The notes under the pieces were generated by a model that ran no database searches, was not told where the DNA came from, and was given only the letters and a program-made list of their open reading frames with translations. From NCBI RefSeq assembly GCF_013344475.1, contig NZ_JABUOU010000001.1:744001-808000 (forward strand): a stretch of 64,000 nucleotides of DNA. Reading direction: 5' to 3'. This DNA is from Martelella limonii. Its GTDB lineage: Bacteria > Pseudomonadota > Alphaproteobacteria > Rhizobiales > Rhizobiaceae. The translations under genes were made by a program, and so were the position numbers. This document shows, one piece after another, positions 60,074 to 64,000 of the stretch (within the stretch, counting starts at the first letter, position 1; each line of letters opens with the position of its first letter).

Positions 60074-61138
60074 ATGGTCACAATTCGAGAAATTGCAAAG
60101 GCCGTCGGCGTTTCGGCCGGCACGGTATCGCGCGTCCTGAACTACGATCCGACGCTCTCTGTCAGCGAGGCGAAGCGACAGGCGATCATTGAAACGGCAG
60201 AGGCGCTGGACTATGCCACCCCGCGCAACCGGCAGCGCCAGAAGGCGCATCCCATCCGCCGGCCACCGGCGCGCACCGCTATTCCGCTGATTGCGACCGT
60301 CCATTTCCTCGACCGCGACGAGGAGCTGATCGATCCCTACTATATCGGCGTGCGGCTTGGCATCGAGCGGCGATCGCAGTTCTACAACAGCGAAATCCTG
60401 AAGGTCTTCCACTCGGATCTTGCCAATGCCGCGAGCCTACTGCAAAGCGCTGCTGGCATCATCGCCGTCGGCAAGCACCGGCCGGAGGAAATCGCGTTTC
60501 TGGCGGAATGCTGCGAGCATGTGGTATTTGCCGATTTCCTGCCTGCAGACGAGCAGTATGATTGCGTTCACAGCGATCTGGCGGTTGCGACCGTGAAGAT
60601 TCTCGATGGCCTTTCCGCCGCCGGCTACAAGCGGATCGCCTTTATCGGCGCCGAGGACCGGATCAGCGGTGGCGGCTCGCCCTACAGCGAAACCCGCTGT
60701 CGCGCCTATGTCGACTGGCAGAAGGCGAACGGCACCTTCGACCCGGCCCTCATCGCGCTCAACAATGACTGCAATGACGGCCAGAACCTGCGTCTGGAAG
60801 TCGGCTATGAACACGCCCGCGATCTGCTCGAGCGCACAGACCGTCCCGATGTCATCCTGACGGCGAATGACAATATCGCAATTGGAACCGGCAGGGCCCT
60901 GCTCGAGGCCGGACTTCGCGTTCCCGACGACATCGCGATCGCCTCCTTCAACGACATTCCTGTGGCCCAGTTTCTCAACCCTGCCCTGTCGACGATGAAG
61001 ATTCCTGGCGAATCGATCGGCGAATGCGCTGTCGATCTTTTGGTCGAAAGGATCAATGGCCGGGATTATACCAAGCGCGTCTCGATCCCGAGCGAGATGA
61101 TCTGGCGCGACAGCTGCAGGCATCCGCCAGGAATCTGA
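60074..61138 (+). CDS. LacI-family regulator of the lactose-type importer
   Basis: A 354-residue repressor. V-T-I-R-E-I-A-K-A-V-G-V-S-A-G-T-V-S-R-V-L-N (about 2-23) is the DNA-reading head. I-A-S-F-N-D-I-P-V-A-Q-F-L-N-P-A-L-S-T near 290 is the typical LacI core end. Placement before the LacEFG-type genes and shared TTTACC repeats make them its targets. Wording resembles EbgR/MelR-type regulators of galactosides. RBS GGAGGAAAT. Confidence 0.92.
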   Translation: MVTIREIAKAVGVSAGTVSRVLNYDPTLSVSEAKRQAIIETAEALDYATPRNRQRQKAHPIRRPPARTAIPLIATVHFLDRDEELIDPYYIGVRLGIERRSQFYNSEILKVFHSDLANAASLLQSAAGIIAVGKHRPEEIAFLAECCEHVVFADFLPADEQYDCVHSDLAVATVKILDGLSAAGYKRIAFIGAEDRISGGGSPYSETRCRAYVDWQKANGTFDPALIALNNDCNDGQNLRLEVGYEHARDLLERTDRPDVILTANDNIAIGTGRALLEAGLRVPDDIAIASFNDIPVAQFLNPALSTMKIPGESIGECAVDLLVERINGRDYTKRVSIPSEMIWRDSCRHPPGI

Positions 61139-61142
61139 TTTG

Positions 61143-61157
61143 TTTACCTGTATTTTA
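61143..61157 (+). promoter_or_regulatory. Candidate operator/promoter before the binding-protein gene
   Basis: TTTACCTGTATTTTAC, with the same TTTACC half as the palindrome at 60022-60035. It is in the AT-rich 113-bp gap after the LacI gene, at the place for a promoter of the importer operon. Confidence 0.4.
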
Positions 61158-61251
61158 CTAAATTTTTTATTGCCACGTTTTCCGATTTGCAGTTAGCTGA
61201 TGATCGAGTGGCGGGGAGAGCCGCGACTTTGTCCTAAAGGGAGGAAAACCA

Positions 61252-62523
61252 ATGGATAAGCAGAGAGTTCTGAGCCGCATCACGGGTGTGGCTCTTTCGG
61301 GTGCGTGTGTTCTGGGCGCATCGGCCGCTTTCGCTGGCGAGATCACCATCTGGTGCTGGGACCCCAACTTCAACGTCGCGATCATGAAAGAAGCGGGCGA
61401 GATCTACACCAAGTCTCATCCCGACACGACCTTCAACGTCGTCGACTTCGCCAAGGCCGACGTCGAGCAGAAGCTTCAGACGGCGCTCGCGTCCGGCGCG
61501 ACCAATGCGCTGCCGGATATCGTGCTGATCGAGGACTACGGCGCACAGAAATATCTCCAGTCCTTCCCCGGCGCCTTTGCCGCGATGGACGGCGTTGTCG
61601 ATTATGACGCCTTCGCACCGTACAAGGTGCAGCTCATGACCGTTGACGGCAAGGTCTACGGCATGCCCTTCGACACCGGCGTCACCGGCATGTACTACCG
61701 CCGCGACTATCTTGAGGAAGCGGGCTACAAGCCCGAGGACATGCAGAACATCACCTGGGACCGGTTCATCGAGATTGGCAAGGATGTCGAAGCCAAGACC
61801 GGCCACAAGATGACCACGCTCGACCTCAATGACGGCGGCATGACCCGCATCATGATGCAGTCGGCAGGCAGCTGGTATTTCGACGAGAACGGTGATCTCG
61901 ACATCGTCGACAATGCTGCGCTGAAGGCAGCGCTTGAAACCCAGGCCAAGATTGCCAAGGAAGGCCTGATCTACCCGGCAACCGGCTGGTCGGATTATGT
62001 CAACGCGTTCACCTCCGGCAATGTCGCCTCGGTCATCACCGGCGTCTGGATCACCGGCACGATCAAGGCGCAGGAAGACCAGTCCGGCAAGTGGGGCATC
62101 GCGCCCATTCCGTCGCTTGGCGGTGTCGAAGGCGCCGGCAATGCGTCGAACCTTGGCGGCTCGAGCTGGTATGTGCTCGAAAGCTCCGACGTGAAGGACG
62201 AGGCGGTCGATTTCCTCAATGCGATCTACGCCGAGGACACCGAATTCTACCAGAAGATCCTGGTCGAGCGCGGCGCTGTCGGATCGCTGCTCGCAGCGCG
62301 CGAAGGCGAAGCCTACCAGGAAGCCGATCCCTTCTTCGGCGGCGAAAAGGTCTGGCAGAAATTCTCCGACTGGCTGAACCAGATCCCGGCCGTCGACTAC
62401 GGTATCTTTACCAACGAGCTTGATACCGCCGTTGCCGCAAACCTCCAGTCGCTGATCGACGGCAAGCCGGTCGATGAAGTGCTGAAGGCCATCAACGATC
62501 AGGCTAAGTTCCAGATCCAGTAA
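61252..62523 (+). CDS. lacE: Lactose-type ABC importer substrate-binding protein
   Basis: A 423-residue periplasmic protein with a signal peptide (about 1-29, S-A-A-F-A). The mature protein begins E-I-T-I-W-C-W-D-P-N-F-N-V-A-I-M-K-E, with D-I-V-L-I-E-D-Y-G-A-Q-K-Y-L-Q-S-F-P-G and G-M-P-F-D-T-G-V-T-G-M-Y-Y-R-R-D-Y-L, a pattern I associate with Agrobacterium LacE. Type: CUT1 cluster. Lactose or another galactoside is the suspected ligand; the exact sugar is not proved by sequence. RBS GGGAGGAA. A strong hairpin follows. Confidence 0.88.
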   Translation: MDKQRVLSRITGVALSGACVLGASAAFAGEITIWCWDPNFNVAIMKEAGEIYTKSHPDTTFNVVDFAKADVEQKLQTALASGATNALPDIVLIEDYGAQKYLQSFPGAFAAMDGVVDYDAFAPYKVQLMTVDGKVYGMPFDTGVTGMYYRRDYLEEAGYKPEDMQNITWDRFIEIGKDVEAKTGHKMTTLDLNDGGMTRIMMQSAGSWYFDENGDLDIVDNAALKAALETQAKIAKEGLIYPATGWSDYVNAFTSGNVASVITGVWITGTIKAQEDQSGKWGIAPIPSLGGVEGAGNASNLGGSSWYVLESSDVKDEAVDFLNAIYAEDTEFYQKILVERGAVGSLLAAREGEAYQEADPFFGGEKVWQKFSDWLNQIPAVDYGIFTNELDTAVAANLQSLIDGKPVDEVLKAINDQAKFQIQ

Positions 62524-62533
62524 GGTGCCCTGC

Positions 62534-62556
62534 GCGGGGCGGCAACGCCGCCCCGC
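62534..62556 (+). promoter_or_regulatory. Stem-loop after the binding-protein gene
   Basis: A perfect 10-bp GC stem (GCGGGGCGGC / GCCGCCCCGC), 3-base loop, then CTTTTG, 10 bp past the stop. Partial termination or mRNA protection here would give more binding protein than permease. Confidence 0.65.
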
Positions 62557-62615
62557 CTTTTGCTCCATGACTTTTACGGGCCGGCGACATGCATCGCCTG
62601 CAACTGGGACTAACC

Positions 62616-63512
62616 ATGGCTAAATCCAGACCCGGCAATCTGAAGCGGTTTTACGACGTCAACGGCTGGCTGTTCGTAGCACCAGCGCTGCTGCTCGTTG
62701 CCGCCTTCATGTTCTATCCGATCATCCGCTCGCTGGTGCTGTCGTTCTACTCCGGACGCGGCATGATGATGAAATTTGCCGGCTTCTCGAATATCGAGCG
62801 GCTCTGGTATGACGCGGTCTTCTGGCAGGCGCTGACCAATACGCTGACCTTCCTGGTCATCCAGGTGCCGGTGATGATCATGCTCGCGCTGATCCTCGCA
62901 AACGCGCTCAACAACCCCAAGCTCAGGTTTGCGGGGCTTTTCCGCACCGCGATCTTCCTGCCCTGCGTCTCCTCGCTGGTCGCCTACTCGATCCTGTTCA
63001 AGAGCATGTTCGCCACCAATGGCATCGTCAACAGCACGGTGATGGCGATCGGTCTCGCCGATCAGCCGATCGAGTGGTTCACGGATCCGTTCTGGGCAAA
63101 GGTCCTGGTGATCCTCGCCATTACCTGGCGCTGGACCGGTTACAACATGATCTTCTATCTCGCAGCGCTTCAGAACATCGACAGGTCGATCTACGAGGCC
63201 GCCCGCATCGACGGCGTACCCGCCTGGCGGCGTTTCCTGCACATCACCATTCCGATGCTGAAGCCGGTGATCCTGTTCACCACGATTACCTCCACCATCG
63301 GCACGCTGCAGCTCTTCGACGAAGTCTACAATCTGACCGAGGGCAAGGGCGGCCCGGCAAATGCGACGCTGACGCTCTCGCTCTACATCTACAACCTGAC
63401 CTTCCGCTTCATGCCGAATTTCGGCTACGCGGCGACGGTCTCATACGTCATCGTGCTGATTGTGGCGATCCTCTCCTTCCTGCAGTTCTACGCCGCGAGG
63501 GAACGCAAATGA
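62616..63512 (+). CDS. lacF: Lactose-type ABC permease LacF-like
   Basis: About 298 residues from ATG 62616 (after GGGACTAACC); an ATG at 62589 is in frame but lacks a good ribosome site. N-W-L/G-W-L-F-V-A-P-A-L-L-L-V-A-A-F-M-F-Y-P-I is a typical first helix. The EAA loop is E-A-A-R-I-D-G-V-P-A-W-R-R-F. L-F-D-E-V-Y-N-L-T-E-G-K-G-G-P follows. Six helices expected. It partners with LacG, whose start overlaps (ATGA). Confidence 0.92.
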   Translation: MAKSRPGNLKRFYDVNGWLFVAPALLLVAAFMFYPIIRSLVLSFYSGRGMMMKFAGFSNIERLWYDAVFWQALTNTLTFLVIQVPVMIMLALILANALNNPKLRFAGLFRTAIFLPCVSSLVAYSILFKSMFATNGIVNSTVMAIGLADQPIEWFTDPFWAKVLVILAITWRWTGYNMIFYLAALQNIDRSIYEAARIDGVPAWRRFLHITIPMLKPVILFTTITSTIGTLQLFDEVYNLTEGKGGPANATLTLSLYIYNLTFRFMPNFGYAATVSYVIVLIVAILSFLQFYAARERK

Positions 63513-64000
63513 CAAAGGGCAGCCTGCTCAGGACCGCGTCCGGTTCGCTGAAATACATCTTCCTCGGGCTCGCCGCCTTCATCTCGGTGTTCCCGTTCTT
63601 CTGGATGGTCATCGGGGCAACCAACACGACCGCCGACATCGTCATCGGCAAGGTCACCTTCGGCCGGGCGCTGATGACCAATATCGAGGCGTTCTTCGCC
63701 CAGGTCGATGTCGCGCTGATCATGTGGAACTCCATCAAGATCGCAGCCGTGGGCACGGCGTTGACCCTCGCCATAACCTCGCTTGCCGGTTACGGCTTCG
63801 AGGTATTCCGCTCGAAATTCCGCGACCGGGTCTATGCGGTCGTGCTGTTGACGCTGATGGTGCCGTTTGCGGCGATCATGATCCCGCTGTTCATGATGAC
63901 CGCGAAGGCCGGCCTCATCGACAGCCACATCGCCATCATCCTGCCCTTCATCGCCTGGGCCTTCTCGATCTTTTATTTCCGCCAGGCGACCAAGGCGTTT
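63509..64000 (+). CDS. lacG: Lactose-type ABC permease LacG-like, N-terminal part (cut by window edge)
   Basis: 164 codons are present to the window edge, from the ATG at 63509, which overlaps the LacF stop (ATGA). Helices: Y-I-F-L-G-L-A-A-F-I-S-V-F-P-F-F-W-M-V, then a long periplasmic loop and T-L-A-I-T-S-L-A-G-Y-G-F-E-V-F. L-T-L-M-V-P-F-A-A-I-M-I-P-L-F is the usual third helix, before the EAA loop. The ATPase of this importer must lie beyond the window. Confidence 0.9.
   Translation, partial: MTKGSLLRTASGSLKYIFLGLAAFISVFPFFWMVIGATNTTADIVIGKVTFGRALMTNIEAFFAQVDVALIMWNSIKIAAVGTALTLAITSLAGYGFEVFRSKFRDRVYAVVLLTLMVPFAAIMIPLFMMTAKAGLIDSHIAIILPFIAWAFSIFYFRQATKAF

Noticed and set aside
1-64000. CRISPR arrays, tRNA, rRNA, insertion sequences, prophage
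   Set aside because: Read through the window on both strands by eye: no regularly spaced repeats, no cloverleaf or rRNA sequence, no transposase or phage genes recognised.

Overview
The window is one continuous piece of a high-GC alphaproteobacterial chromosome, most likely Rhizobiales (Rhizobiaceae or a relative such as Martelella). This is inferred from gene content: many ABC importers with LacI regulators, a LacEFG-type importer of the Agrobacterium kind, a FrcK-like sugar kinase, DUF2147, EtfBA, and an EmrAB-type pump with MarR. I saw no rRNA, tRNA, CRISPR array, insertion sequence or phage gene. Genes are densely packed, with many 1-8 bp start/stop overlaps.

Layout. 1-634: the N-terminal part of folA (minus strand) and a degenerate acylphosphatase-like ORF. 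814-8970: one plus-strand operon with a small Rieske protein, a Rieske-oxygenase catalytic subunit that has lost its own cluster-binding loops, a GST-like protein, an 8-oxoguanine-deaminase-family amidohydrolase, and a complete BMP-type (purine/nucleoside) ABC importer. The set recalls the split NdmC/NdmD/NdmE purine N-demethylase, and I consider it the best candidate for an undescribed system here. 9096-16195: a minus-strand MoxR module (DUF4129, DUF4350, MoxR, DUF58, SpoIIM, RDD and a polytopic membrane protein). 16564-20522: a CatB-type acetyltransferase, then an EmrAB-like pump with its MarR regulator.

20813-34501 is a fatty-acid block: FadL-type porin, DUF2147 protein, a four-gene operon (thiolase, hydroxyacyl-CoA dehydrogenase/enoyl-CoA hydratase fusion, acyl-CoA dehydrogenase, SCP2), fadD with a MerR regulator, a thioesterase, a nitronate monooxygenase and etfBA. 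An 11-bp sequence is shared between the fadD and etfBA control regions and suggests common control. 34676-41235: a zinc alcohol dehydrogenase and a branched-chain 2-oxoacid dehydrogenase operon (fused E1 alpha-beta, E2, E3) with a divergent Lrp/AsnC regulator.

41397-48779: a ribose-type ABC importer with two different permeases and a ketose-3-epimerase-like enzyme, facing a LacI regulator and a FrcK-like kinase; together they look like a rare-ketose uptake and use pathway. 48807-59875: mixed genes, namely pcaD, ornithine cyclodeaminase, a CHASE4-GGDEF-EAL signalling protein, a BisC-type molybdoenzyme, an unusual Nudix hydrolase, a short MgtE and Kup. 60074-64000: a LacI regulator and a lactose-type (LacEFG) ABC importer that runs off the window.
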